Shown here one piece after another: positions 8,042-15,101 of a stretch of 64,000 bases of DNA. The translations under genes were made by a program, and so were the position numbers. Below the pieces are notes generated by a model. The model was not told the origin of the DNA. It was given only the letters and a program-made list of their open reading frames with translations, and made no database searches. The DNA is from Pseudomonas sp. RIT-PI-r (lineage in GTDB: Bacteria > Pseudomonadota > Gammaproteobacteria > Pseudomonadales > Pseudomonadaceae): the NCBI RefSeq assembly GCF_001297015.1, contig NZ_LIGE01000030.1, forward strand, positions 1 through 64,000, written 5' to 3'. How positions within the stretch are numbered: position 1 is the stretch's first letter; each line of letters begins with the position of its first letter.

Positions 8042-8127
8042 GAGCTGTCGAGTGCAACGAGGCTGCGATCTTTTGATCTTAGGAAAGCAGGATCAAAAGA
8101 TCGCAGCGTGCCGTAGCTCCTACAGGG
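8036..8127. repeat. REPIN, TTTTGATC-containing class
   Basis: TGTAGGAGCTGTCGAGTGCA...GCGATCTTTTGATC is followed by GATCAAAAGATCGC...AGCTCCTACAGG: two REP arms in inverted orientation. The left arm supplies the stop codon of the catalase-like gene. Similar elements occur at 16936, 26078 and 61468. Confidence 0.85.
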
Positions 8128-8157
8128 GCTCAGGTGATTTTCTCAAACCCCGGACAG

Positions 8158-8183
8158 CAAAAAGCCCGCACTAGGCGGGCTTT
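8158..8183 (-). terminator. Terminator of the distal tRNA-Val/tRNA-Asp unit
   Basis: Minus-strand hairpin AAAGCCCGCC / GGCGGGCTTT (via GCCCGCACTAGGCGGGC) followed by T residues, downstream of tRNA-Asp. Confidence 0.8.
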
Positions 8184-8187
8184 CTGT

Positions 8188-8216
8188 GGAATCTGGCGTT
8201 CAGTGTTCCAGATTCC
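8188..8216 (-). ncRNA. tRNA 3' trailer hairpin, copy 1
   Basis: Between tRNA-Asp and the terminator, GGAATCTGG (8188-8196) pairs perfectly with CCAGATTCC (8208-8216) around an 11-nt loop. The second tRNA unit has the same loop but a changed stem that still pairs (8548-8578), so the structure appears to be selected. Confidence 0.5.
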
Positions 8217-8221
8217 GAATA

Positions 8222-8298
8222 TGGCGCAGCGGACGGGACTCGAACCCGCGACCCCCGGCGTGACAGGCCGGTATTCTAACCGACTGAACTACCGCTGC
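8222..8298 (-). tRNA. tRNA-Asp (GTC)
   Basis: 77 nt with encoded CCA. The acceptor GCAGCGG pairs with CCGCTGC, discriminator G. D-arm TAGTTCAGTCGGTTAGAA, anticodon loop CCTGTCACGC with GTC, T-arm GGGTTCGAGTCCC. Identical in sequence to the copy at 8584-8660 as far as I can read. Confidence 0.97.
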
Positions 8299-8317
8299 GC
8301 GAAACGCTTGAAACGAA

Positions 8318-8393
8318 TGGTGGGTGATGACGGGATCGAACCGCCGACATTCTGCTTGTAAGGCAGACGCTCTCCCAGCTGAGCTAATCACCC
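8318..8393 (-). tRNA. tRNA-Val (TAC)
   Basis: 76 nt with encoded CCA. It starts GGGTGATTAGCTCAGCTGGG, has anticodon TAC in GCCTTACAAGC, T-arm GGCGGTTCGATCCCGTC, and acceptor GGGTGAT/ATCACCC with discriminator A. It lies upstream of tRNA-Asp in the same transcript. Confidence 0.97.
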
Positions 8394-8419
8394 TTCGCTT
8401 CGTTACGGGACGCATTATG

Positions 8420-8445
8420 CCACAAGTTTTCGTAATGTGTTGATT
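8420..8445 (-). promoter_or_regulatory. Possible promoter of the distal tRNA unit
   Basis: On the minus strand CATAAT sits shortly upstream of tRNA-Val, preceded by AT-rich sequence; a -35-like TCAACA is about 18 nt further upstream. Weak, and the unit may also be read through from the proximal copy. Confidence 0.35.
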
Positions 8446-8517
8446 TAATTGAAGTTTTTTTCAAATAAATCCGAAAACCGGTGAAACGACACATCCCGCG
8501 GTACAACCTTGGAGCAG

Positions 8518-8543
8518 AAAAAAACCCGCCTTGGCGGGTTTTT
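8518..8543 (-). terminator. Terminator of the proximal tRNA-Val/tRNA-Asp unit
   Basis: Minus-strand stem AACCCGCC / GGCGGGTT with flanking A and T runs gives a strong U-tract. It separates the two tRNA units, so each probably forms its own transcript. Confidence 0.8.
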
Positions 8544-8547
8544 CCGT

Positions 8548-8578
8548 GGTGACCTGGCGTTCAGTGGTCCAGGTTACC
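8548..8578 (-). ncRNA. tRNA 3' trailer hairpin, copy 2
   Basis: GGTGACCTGG (8548-8557) pairs with CCAGGTTACC (8569-8578) with one G-U wobble, around an 11-nt loop almost identical to copy 1. The stem differs from copy 1 at several positions on both sides, giving covariation support. Confidence 0.5.
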
Positions 8579-8583
8579 GAATA

Positions 8584-8660
8584 TGGCGCAGCGGACGGGA
8601 CTCGAACCCGCGACCCCCGGCGTGACAGGCCGGTATTCTAACCGACTGAACTACCGCTGC
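8584..8660 (-). tRNA. tRNA-Asp (GTC), second copy
   Basis: Same 77-nt structure as the copy at 8222: GTC anticodon, acceptor GCAGCGG/CCGCTGC, encoded CCA. Together with the tRNA-Val at 8680 it is a tandem duplication with a period of about 362 nt. Confidence 0.97.
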
Positions 8661-8679
8661 GCTAAACACTTGAAACGAA

Positions 8680-8755
8680 TGGTGGGTGATGACGGGATCG
8701 AACCGCCGACATTCTGCTTGTAAGGCAGACGCTCTCCCAGCTGAGCTAATCACCC
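8680..8755 (-). tRNA. tRNA-Val (TAC), second copy
   Basis: 76 nt, TAC anticodon, encoded CCA, same sequence as the copy at 8318. First gene of the proximal unit, downstream of a good sigma-70 promoter. Confidence 0.97.
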
Positions 8756-8775
8756 TTCGCTTCGGTGTGGCGCGC

Positions 8776-8804
8776 ATTCTACGGAGCGACCCAACCTCTG
8801 GCAA
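8776..8804 (-). promoter_or_regulatory. Sigma-70 promoter of the tRNA-Val/tRNA-Asp unit
   Basis: Minus strand: -35 TTGCCA (8799-8804), 17-nt spacer, -10 TAGAAT (8776-8781), followed by a GC-rich discriminator GCGCGCC as in stringently controlled stable-RNA promoters. Confidence 0.75.
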
Positions 8805-8914
8805 GCACTTTTTAAAATAATTTTCTCAGGCCTTCCAAAGGCTTAGAGAAGGGTTGGCCTATTAGACGGCGAAGACAATAATGCCCCCCTTTGTATAAAG
8901 GAGAGACTCACCCC

Positions 8915-9835
8915 ATGTGGTTCAAAAACCTGCTTATCTATCGCCTGACCCAAGACCTGCCTGTCGATGCCGAGGCGCTGGAAACTGCACTGGCCACCAA
9001 ACTGGCGCGTCCATGTGCAAGCCAGGAGTTGACCACCTACGGTTTCGTCGCGCCGTTCGGCAAAGGCGAAGATGCTCCATTGGTGCACGTCAGCGGTGAC
9101 TTCCTGCTGATTTCCGCGCGTAAAGAAGAACGCATTCTGCCGGGCAGCGTCGTGCGTGACGCGGTCAAGGAAAAGGTCGAAGAGATCGAAGCCGAACAGA
9201 TGCGCAAGGTCTACAAGAAGGAACGCGATCAGATCAAGGATGAAATCATCCAGGCGTTCCTGCCGCGCGCCTTTATCCGTCGCTCGTCGACCTTCGCCGC
9301 GATTGCGCCGAAACAGGGCCTGATCCTGGTCAACTCGGCCAGCCCGAAACGCGCCGAAGACCTGCTGTCGACCCTGCGTGAAGTGATCGGCACCCTGCCC
9401 GTCCGTCCGTTGACGGTAAAAATGGCACCGACAGCGGTCATGACCGATTGGGTCACCACGCAGAAAGCTGCCGACGACTTCTATGTACTGGACGAGTGCG
9501 AACTGCGCGACACCCACGAAGACGGCGGTATCGTGCGTTGCAAACGTCAGGATCTGACCAGCGAAGAAATCCAGCTGCACCTGAGCACTGGCAAAGTCGT
9601 GACCCAGCTGTCGCTGGCCTGGCAGGACAAATTGTCGTTCATGCTCGACGACAAGATGACCGTCAAACGCCTGAAGTTCGAAGATCTGCTGCAGGATCAG
9701 GCGGAACAGGACGGCGGCGATGAAGCGCTGGGGCAACTGGATGCCAGCTTCACCCTGATGATGCTGACCTTTGGCGATTTCTTGCCGGCGCTGGTGGAAG
9801 CGTTGGGTGGTGAAGAGACTCCGCAGGGGATCTAA
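8915..9835 (+). CDS. rdgC: Recombination-associated protein RdgC
   Basis: 306 aa, the usual RdgC length, from ATG 8915 (AAGGAGAG ten bases upstream; an ATG eight codons earlier lacks a site). Typical start MWFKNLLIYRLTQDLPVDAE, with conserved ASQELTTYGFVAPFG, then VKEKVEEIEAEQMRKVYKKE and a C-terminal DASFTLMMLTFGDFLPALVE. RdgC forms a ring-shaped dimer on DNA and restrains RecA-promoted strand exchange in the cytoplasm. It stands alone, divergent from the tRNA cluster. Confidence 0.97.
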   Translation: MWFKNLLIYRLTQDLPVDAEALETALATKLARPCASQELTTYGFVAPFGKGEDAPLVHVSGDFLLISARKEERILPGSVVRDAVKEKVEEIEAEQMRKVYKKERDQIKDEIIQAFLPRAFIRRSSTFAAIAPKQGLILVNSASPKRAEDLLSTLREVIGTLPVRPLTVKMAPTAVMTDWVTTQKAADDFYVLDECELRDTHEDGGIVRCKRQDLTSEEIQLHLSTGKVVTQLSLAWQDKLSFMLDDKMTVKRLKFEDLLQDQAEQDGGDEALGQLDASFTLMMLTFGDFLPALVEALGGEETPQGI

Positions 9836-9853
9836 CGCCTTGTGATATCCAAA

Positions 9854-9972
9854 CTGTAGGAGTGAGCCTGCTCCGGGCGGCGATCCGACGATGAGGGACT
9901 GACATTCAACACCACTGTTGACTGAACAACCGCCATCGTCGGATCGCCGCCCGGAGCAGGCTCACTCCTACA
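9854..9972. repeat. REPIN, GTAGGAGTGAGCCTGCTC class
   Basis: GTAGGAGTGAGCCTGCTCCG and its exact inverse at the right end flank ~75 nt; the adjoining CGGGCGGCGATCCGACGATG is also inverted on the right, so the arms exceed 30 bp. It lies between rdgC and the BASS transporter. Confidence 0.9.
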
Positions 9973-10011
9973 TTTGTTTTATGGTGTTCATTTAATAATA
10001 AGGATCAAGCC

Positions 10012-10977
10012 ATGCGCGCACTGGCTGCACTCAGCCGCTTTGTCGGCAATACCTTCGCTTACTGGGTTCTGATTTTCGCCGTCGTGGCGTTCTTGCAACC
10101 GGCATGGTTCCTCGGTCTCAAAAGCGCGATCGTGCCGCTGCTCGGCCTGGTGATGTTCGGCATGGGCCTGACCCTCAAACTCGACGACTTCGCTGCTGTT
10201 GCCCGCCACCCATGGCGCGTGGCACTGGGCGTGGTTGCACACTTCGTGATCATGCCCGGCGTGGCGTGGTTGCTCTGCCAGGTATTTCATTTGCCGCCAG
10301 AAATCGCCGTCGGCGTGATTCTGGTCGGCTGCTGCCCAAGCGGCACGTCGTCCAACGTGATGACCTGGCTGGCTCGCGGCGATCTGGCGTTGTCGGTCGC
10401 GATCGCTGCCGTGACCACCCTCCTCGCCCCACTGCTGACCCCGGCGTTGATCTGGCTGCTGGCCTCGGCATGGTTGCCGGTATCGTTCATGGAGTTGTTC
10501 TGGTCGATCCTGCAAGTGGTGTTGCTGCCGATCATCCTTGGCGTGGTTGCTCAACGTCTGCTCGGCGACAAGGTTCGTCACGCCGTAGACGTGTTGCCGC
10601 TGGTGTCGGTGGTCAGCATCGTGATCATCGTCACTGCCGTGGTAGCCGCGAGTCAGGCGAAGATTGCCGAATCCGGTCTGTTGATCATGGCCGTGGTGAT
10701 GCTGCACAACAGCTTCGGTTATCTGCTGGGTTACTTCACCGGGCGTCTGTTCAAGTTGCCACTGGCACAGCGCAAGTCGCTGGCCCTGGAAGTCGGCATG
10801 CAGAACTCCGGCCTGGGTGCCGCGCTGGCCAGTGCGCACTTTTCGCCATTGGCGGCGGTGCCGAGTGCTTTGTTCAGTGTGTGGCACAACATTTCCGGGG
10901 CGCTGCTTTCGACCTACTTCCGACGCATGAGCGAGAAGGAAGATCGCGAGGCCTCGGTGCAACAAGCCGCCGACTGA
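10012..10977 (+). CDS. Bile acid:sodium symporter (BASS) family transporter
   Basis: 321 aa with about ten hydrophobic segments. Family motifs include LGLVMFGMGLTLKLDDF near residue 45, VGCCPSGTSSNVMTWLARGD near 105 (the first crossover/Na-binding region) and LALEVGMQNSGLGAALASAH near 260 (the second). Relatives such as PanS move small carboxylates (pantoate/ketopantoate), and most act in the inner membrane with sodium. The substrate cannot be told here. ATG 10012 follows AAGGATCAAGCC. The following sugE has its own riboswitch, so co-transcription is optional. Confidence 0.9.
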   Translation: MRALAALSRFVGNTFAYWVLIFAVVAFLQPAWFLGLKSAIVPLLGLVMFGMGLTLKLDDFAAVARHPWRVALGVVAHFVIMPGVAWLLCQVFHLPPEIAVGVILVGCCPSGTSSNVMTWLARGDLALSVAIAAVTTLLAPLLTPALIWLLASAWLPVSFMELFWSILQVVLLPIILGVVAQRLLGDKVRHAVDVLPLVSVVSIVIIVTAVVAASQAKIAESGLLIMAVVMLHNSFGYLLGYFTGRLFKLPLAQRKSLALEVGMQNSGLGAALASAHFSPLAAVPSALFSVWHNISGALLSTYFRRMSEKEDREASVQQAAD

Positions 10978-11024
10978 GGCGAAACTTGATCCCCGGATTA
11001 ATGCTGGTCAAACTATCGCGCAAC

Positions 11025-11075
11025 GCGGGGACGACCCTGCGGCTCGATCGAGTCATTAATCTGGGGACGACCCCG
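11025..11075 (+). promoter_or_regulatory. Guanidine-II (mini-ykkC) riboswitch
   Basis: Two small hairpins with the diagnostic ACGR loop: GCGGGG-ACGA-CCCTGC (11025-11040) and TGGGG-ACGA-CCCCG (11062-11075), joined by a 21-nt linker, immediately upstream of the ribosome site of sugE. This is the known mini-ykkC architecture that binds two guanidinium ions and turns on translation of guanidinium exporters. The ribosome site GGAGG at 11085-11089 lies 10 nt after the second hairpin. Confidence 0.92.
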
Positions 11076-11095
11076 TCAATCGATGGAGGTCTTTC

Positions 11096-11410
11096 ATGTC
11101 CTGGATCATTCTGTTTTTCGCCGGTCTGTTCGAAGTCGGCTGGGCCGTCGGCCTGAAATACACCGACGGTTTCTCCCGCCCGCTACCTACCGCTCTGACT
11201 ATTGCGGCCATGGCCATCAGCCTTGGTTTGCTCGGCCTTGCGATGAAGGAATTGCCGCTGGGCACGGCTTACGCGATCTGGACCGGTGTCGGCGCCGTGG
11301 GCACGGTGATTGCCGGGATCATTCTGTTTGGCGAGTCGATGGCGTTGATTCGGCTGGCCAGTGTGGCGTTGATCATTACCGGGTTGATTGGCCTTAAGAT
11401 CAGCGCCTAG
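11096..11410 (+). CDS. sugE: SMR-family guanidinium exporter SugE/Gdx
   Basis: 104 aa, four transmembrane helices, SMR family. Residues of the Gdx subgroup are visible: MSWIILFFAGLFEVGWAVGL carries the essential Glu (E13), then MKELPLGTAYAIWTGVGAVG and a short hydrophobic end. Gdx proteins are dual-topology dimers that exchange guanidinium for protons at the inner membrane. The guanidine-II riboswitch directly upstream supports this over general quaternary-ammonium efflux. Start ATG 11096 with GGAGG. Confidence 0.95.
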   Translation: MSWIILFFAGLFEVGWAVGLKYTDGFSRPLPTALTIAAMAISLGLLGLAMKELPLGTAYAIWTGVGAVGTVIAGIILFGESMALIRLASVALIITGLIGLKISA

Positions 11411-11422
11411 GCATCTACCGCA

Positions 11423-11488
11423 ATCGCGAGCAGGCTCACTCCTACAGGGAAACGCATTTCAAATGCAGGAGTGAGCCTGCTCGCGATA
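11423..11488. repeat. REPIN, TCGCGAGCAGGCTCACTCC class
   Basis: ATCGCGAGCAGGCTCACTCC is inverted on the right as GGAGTGAGCCTGCTCGCGAT, with about 25 nt between. It lies between convergent sugE and the MFS-acyltransferase gene. Confidence 0.9.
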
Positions 11489-11507
11489 AGGCCAACACAA
11501 TCAGCGA

Positions 11508-13382
11508 CTATCTAACGGCCCCGCGCAACTCCCCCACCAACACCTGCAACTTCGCCGGCTCCGCCGCATCTACGTCCACCGGCGAACCCGCCACCAACGT
11601 CACCCGCGACCACAACCGCCGAAACACACCTTTATTCGGATCGCGACTGAAGAAACTTCCCCACAGCCCTTGCAACGCCAGTGGAATCACCGGCACCGGC
11701 GTTTCTTCGAGAATCCGCGTCAACCCGCCCCGGAATTCATTCATCTCGCCGTCGGCGGTCAGCTTGCCTTCCGGAAAGATGCATACCAACTCACCGTCCT
11801 TCAGATATTGGGCAATCCGCGTGAAGGCCTTTTCGTAGATCTGAATGTCTTCCTGGCGACCGGCGATAGGAATGGTCCCCGCCGTGCGAAAGATAAAGTT
11901 CAGCACTGGCAGGTTGTAGATCTTGTAATACATGACAAAGCGAATCGGCCTACGCACTGCGCCACCAATCAGCAAGGCATCGACGAACGACACATGGTTG
12001 CACACCAGCAGTGCCGCGCCTTCGTCAGGAATCGCGTCAAGGTTGCGATGTTCGACGCGGTACATGGAATGGCTGAGCAGCCAGATCAAGAAACGCATGC
12101 TGAACTCGGGGACGATCTTGAAGATGTAGGCGTTAACGCCGATGTTGAGCAGCGACACCACCAGGAACAACTGCGGAATCGACAATTGCACCACGCTCAA
12201 CAACACGATCGAAACAATCGCCGAGACCACCATGAACAGTGCGTTGAGAATGTTGTTGGCGGCGATCACCCGAGCCCGCTCGTTCTCGGCGGTGCGTGAC
12301 TGGATCAGCGCGTACAGCGGCACAATATAGAAACCGCCAAAAATGCCGAGGCCGAGGATGTCGATCAGCACCGCCCAAGTGTGCACAAAGCCCAGCACCT
12401 CGATCCAGCTATGGCCGGTGACACTGTCGGGGATTCCACCGGAGTGCCACCACAGCAACAGCCCGAACACGGTCAGGCCGAACGAGCCGAACGGCACCAG
12501 ACCGATCTCGACCTTGCGCCCGGAGAGCTTCTCGCAAAGCATCGAGCCCAGCGCGATACCGACCGAGAACACCGTGAGAATCAAGGTGACCACGGTCTCA
12601 TCGCCGTGCATCCATTCCTTGGCATAGGCAGGGATCTGCGTCAGGTAAATCGCCCCGACAAACCAGAACCACGAGTTGCCGACAATCGAGCGCGACACCG
12701 CTGGGGTCTGGCCCAGACCGAGTTTTAACGTCGCCCAGGATTGACTGAAGATGTTCCAGTTCAGACGCATCTCTGGCGAAGAGGCCGCCGCGCGGGGAAT
12801 GCTACGGCTGGCCAGATAACCCAATACGGCGATGCCGACGATGGCGGTCGACACCAACGGCGCGTAATGAGTCGAGGACATGATCACCCCGGCACCAATC
12901 GTCCCGGCGAGAATCGCCAGAAACGTGCCCATCTCCACCAGACCGTTGCCGCCGACCAACTCATCCTCACGCAGCGCCTGCGGCAGGATCGAATACTTCA
13001 CCGGCCCGAACAGCGCCGAGTGCGTGCCCATGGCGAAAAGCGCCACCAGCATCAGCGACAGATGATCAAACAGGAAACCGACGGATCCCACGGCCATGAT
13101 GGCGATTTCCGCCAGTTTGATCAGACGGATCAGCGCGTCCTTGGCGAATTTTTCTCCAAACTGCCCGGCCAGCGCCGAGAACAGGAAAAACGGCAGGATA
13201 AACAACAGCGCGCACAGATTGACCCAAATCGAGCGATCACCTTCGATGGTCAATCGATAGAGAATGGCCAGGATCAGTGACTGTTTAAACACGTTGTCGT
13301 TAAACGCGCCCAGCGACTGGGTAATAAAGAACGGCAGGAAGCGCCGGGTGCGCAGCAGGTTGAACTGTGAGGGGTGACTCAT
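11508..13382 (-). CDS. MFS transporter fused to 1-acylglycerol-phosphate-type acyltransferase
   Basis: 624 aa from ATG 13382 (ACGGAAG upstream). Residues ~1-420 form an LplT-like MFS domain (FFITQSLGAFNDNVFKQSLI). Residues ~430-620 form a PlsC-type acyltransferase with the HX4D motif NHVSFVDALL, RTAGTIPIAGR and FPEGKLTADG. LplT flips lysophospholipid inward and Aas re-acylates it; here the two are one polypeptide. I see no acyl-ACP synthetase (AMP-binding) domain, so it is shorter than the three-part LplT-Aas fusions. Inner-membrane phospholipid repair is the likely role. Confidence 0.88.
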   Translation of the reverse strand: MSHPSQFNLLRTRRFLPFFITQSLGAFNDNVFKQSLILAILYRLTIEGDRSIWVNLCALLFILPFFLFSALAGQFGEKFAKDALIRLIKLAEIAIMAVGSVGFLFDHLSLMLVALFAMGTHSALFGPVKYSILPQALREDELVGGNGLVEMGTFLAILAGTIGAGVIMSSTHYAPLVSTAIVGIAVLGYLASRSIPRAAASSPEMRLNWNIFSQSWATLKLGLGQTPAVSRSIVGNSWFWFVGAIYLTQIPAYAKEWMHGDETVVTLILTVFSVGIALGSMLCEKLSGRKVEIGLVPFGSFGLTVFGLLLWWHSGGIPDSVTGHSWIEVLGFVHTWAVLIDILGLGIFGGFYIVPLYALIQSRTAENERARVIAANNILNALFMVVSAIVSIVLLSVVQLSIPQLFLVVSLLNIGVNAYIFKIVPEFSMRFLIWLLSHSMYRVEHRNLDAIPDEGAALLVCNHVSFVDALLIGGAVRRPIRFVMYYKIYNLPVLNFIFRTAGTIPIAGRQEDIQIYEKAFTRIAQYLKDGELVCIFPEGKLTADGEMNEFRGGLTRILEETPVPVIPLALQGLWGSFFSRDPNKGVFRRLWSRVTLVAGSPVDVDAAEPAKLQVLVGELRGAVR

Positions 13383-13481
13383 CTTCCGTGTTTCCCTGAT
13401 GTTTAAGGTAGAGAGGCCTGGGTACTGCTTATTGGATTCTCGAACCGCGATCCAGGCCACACCTTACCTAAACTTTTCAGG

Positions 13482-14636
13482 TTATTTCTTCAAACCTGCA
13501 ATACATGGCGAGACAAACAGCTCACCACGCCACGCACCTTGCACGGTGCGTTTGCCGACAATCAGCCACATCACCGCCAGCAACATCACCAACAGCGTGC
13601 CGACGACGCTGAAAAACGTCAGGTTCAGAGTGCTCGCCAGTTTCAGGGTTGCCAGCGAATACACGCCCAACGGGAAGGTGAATCCCCACCAGCCGAGGTT
13701 GAACGGAATGCCGTCACGCAAGTAACGCACGGTGATCAGCAGCGCCATCAGCATCCACCACAACCCGAAGCCCCACAGGGTGATCCCCGCAATAAGCCCC
13801 AGACCCGCAGCGATCTCGCCGATGCCCGGCAGACCGTTCGCCGCGAAAATCGCTGGCGCATCACCGCCCAACAGCAACATGCCCAGCGCACCGGTGCCGA
13901 TCGGGCCTAGGGCCAGCCAGCTCGAAGCGGCCATGTTTTCGTGGGGCAGTTTATGCAGGGCCATGCGCAGCAGCAGGATCGTCAGAATGCTGAACGCTAC
14001 CGGTAGGGAAAAGGCCCAGAGCACGTAGCTCGTCGTCAGCACCACCAGTTGCGAGTGAGCATCGGTGAGATGTGGCGCAAGCAGACCACCACTGGCCGCC
14101 GCCACTTCGGCTGCCACGACCGGCAGCAGCCAAACCGCAGTCATCTGGTCGATGCTGTGTTCCTGACGGGTAAACATCATGTACGGAATCAACACGCCGC
14201 AAGCCAGTGACATGGCCACATCGATCCACCACAGCACTTCGGCGAGATGAATCACACCGTCGCCCCAACGCGGCAGACCAAACAACAGAAAGCCGTTGAT
14301 GATCGTCGCCAGGCCCATGGGAATCGTGCCGAAGAACATCGATACCGTGGAGTGACCGAAAATCCGCCGTGCTTCATCGAAGAACAGGATCCAGCGCGCG
14401 GCGTAGGCAGCGGTAAACAGGCTGAACAACAGAATGTTGAACAACCACAAACCTTCAGCAATGGCGTGCAGGCCTGGAATGGCCAAGGGCAGTTGCGCCA
14501 GCGCCAACGCCAGCACACCAGTACCCATGGTCGCGGCGAACCAGTTCGGGGTGAACTGGCGGATCACTTCACGCGGATGCTGAAGCTGGCTGAACGGCTT
14601 GATGCCGGGTTTGGCGCTATTGGGGCAAATCATCAT
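13482..14636 (-). CDS. TDT (TehA/SLAC1-like) transporter
   Basis: 384 aa, ten hydrophobic helices, SLAC1/TehA/Ssu1 superfamily: FTPNWFAATMGTGVLALALA at ~29, PRWGDGVIHLAEVLWWIDVA, and LGWWGFTFPLGVYSLATLKL near the end. Ssu1-type members export sulfite, TehA-type are anion channels; the FTPNWFAATMGTG start resembles C4-dicarboxylate/sulfite exporters of this family. AGGAG lies six bases before ATG 14636; a second ATG follows immediately. Downstream of the cupin gene at 14739 on the same strand. Confidence 0.85.
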   Translation of the reverse strand: MMICPNSAKPGIKPFSQLQHPREVIRQFTPNWFAATMGTGVLALALAQLPLAIPGLHAIAEGLWLFNILLFSLFTAAYAARWILFFDEARRIFGHSTVSMFFGTIPMGLATIINGFLLFGLPRWGDGVIHLAEVLWWIDVAMSLACGVLIPYMMFTRQEHSIDQMTAVWLLPVVAAEVAAASGGLLAPHLTDAHSQLVVLTTSYVLWAFSLPVAFSILTILLLRMALHKLPHENMAASSWLALGPIGTGALGMLLLGGDAPAIFAANGLPGIGEIAAGLGLIAGITLWGFGLWWMLMALLITVRYLRDGIPFNLGWWGFTFPLGVYSLATLKLASTLNLTFFSVVGTLLVMLLAVMWLIVGKRTVQGAWRGELFVSPCIAGLKK

Positions 14637-14738
14637 GAGCTCCTGTCCTCTGGTGAGGTTGAGTCCATGGTAGAACCGAATCGAATATCTATATAACGGG
14701 TAATATCTCTAACTGTTATCTGTTTTACCAATAAGCAA

Positions 14739-15050
14739 TCAGACACTGCCCTCGGATTCGATGACCAAAATCCGCGCCACGCCTTGCGGGTGGGCGACAT
14801 GCTCGGTGCCAACCGAGGCATGGAAAATGTCACCGACGTCGAGCTGCACCTGTTTTTCCTCGCCTTTTTCACGGTAATGCATCAGTACCTGGCCATCGAG
14901 CACCACGAATACTTCCTCGCCGTCGTTGACGTGCCATTGGTACGGCTGATCGGTCCAGTGCAGGCGCGTGGTGATGCCGTTCATGTTGGCGATGTCCAGC
15001 GCGCCCCAGGCGCGCTCGGCGGTAAAGGTTTTGCTGCGAATAATCTTCAT
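14739..15050 (-). CDS. Small cupin-domain protein
   Basis: 103 aa from ATG 15050. A single conserved-barrel cupin: QPYQWHVNDGEEVFVVLDGQ gives motif 1 (H..EE pattern) and DVGDIFHASVGTEHVAHPQG gives motif 2 (His residues in a metal site). Such monodomain cupins include sugar isomerase-like and sensor proteins; the substrate is unknown. The start upstream at 15080 is less likely (no site). Confidence 0.8.
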   Translation of the reverse strand: MKIIRSKTFTAERAWGALDIANMNGITTRLHWTDQPYQWHVNDGEEVFVVLDGQVLMHYREKGEEKQVQLDVGDIFHASVGTEHVAHPQGVARILVIESEGSV

Positions 15051-15101
15051 GAGTCGATCCGTGAAAAGAAGGCTGGGCAAGGCTAACCGAAACCGCAGCG
15101 A

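Noticed and set aside
8134..8415. Short ORFs across the tRNA cluster
   Set aside because: They are artefacts over tRNA genes; both translate tRNA sequence.
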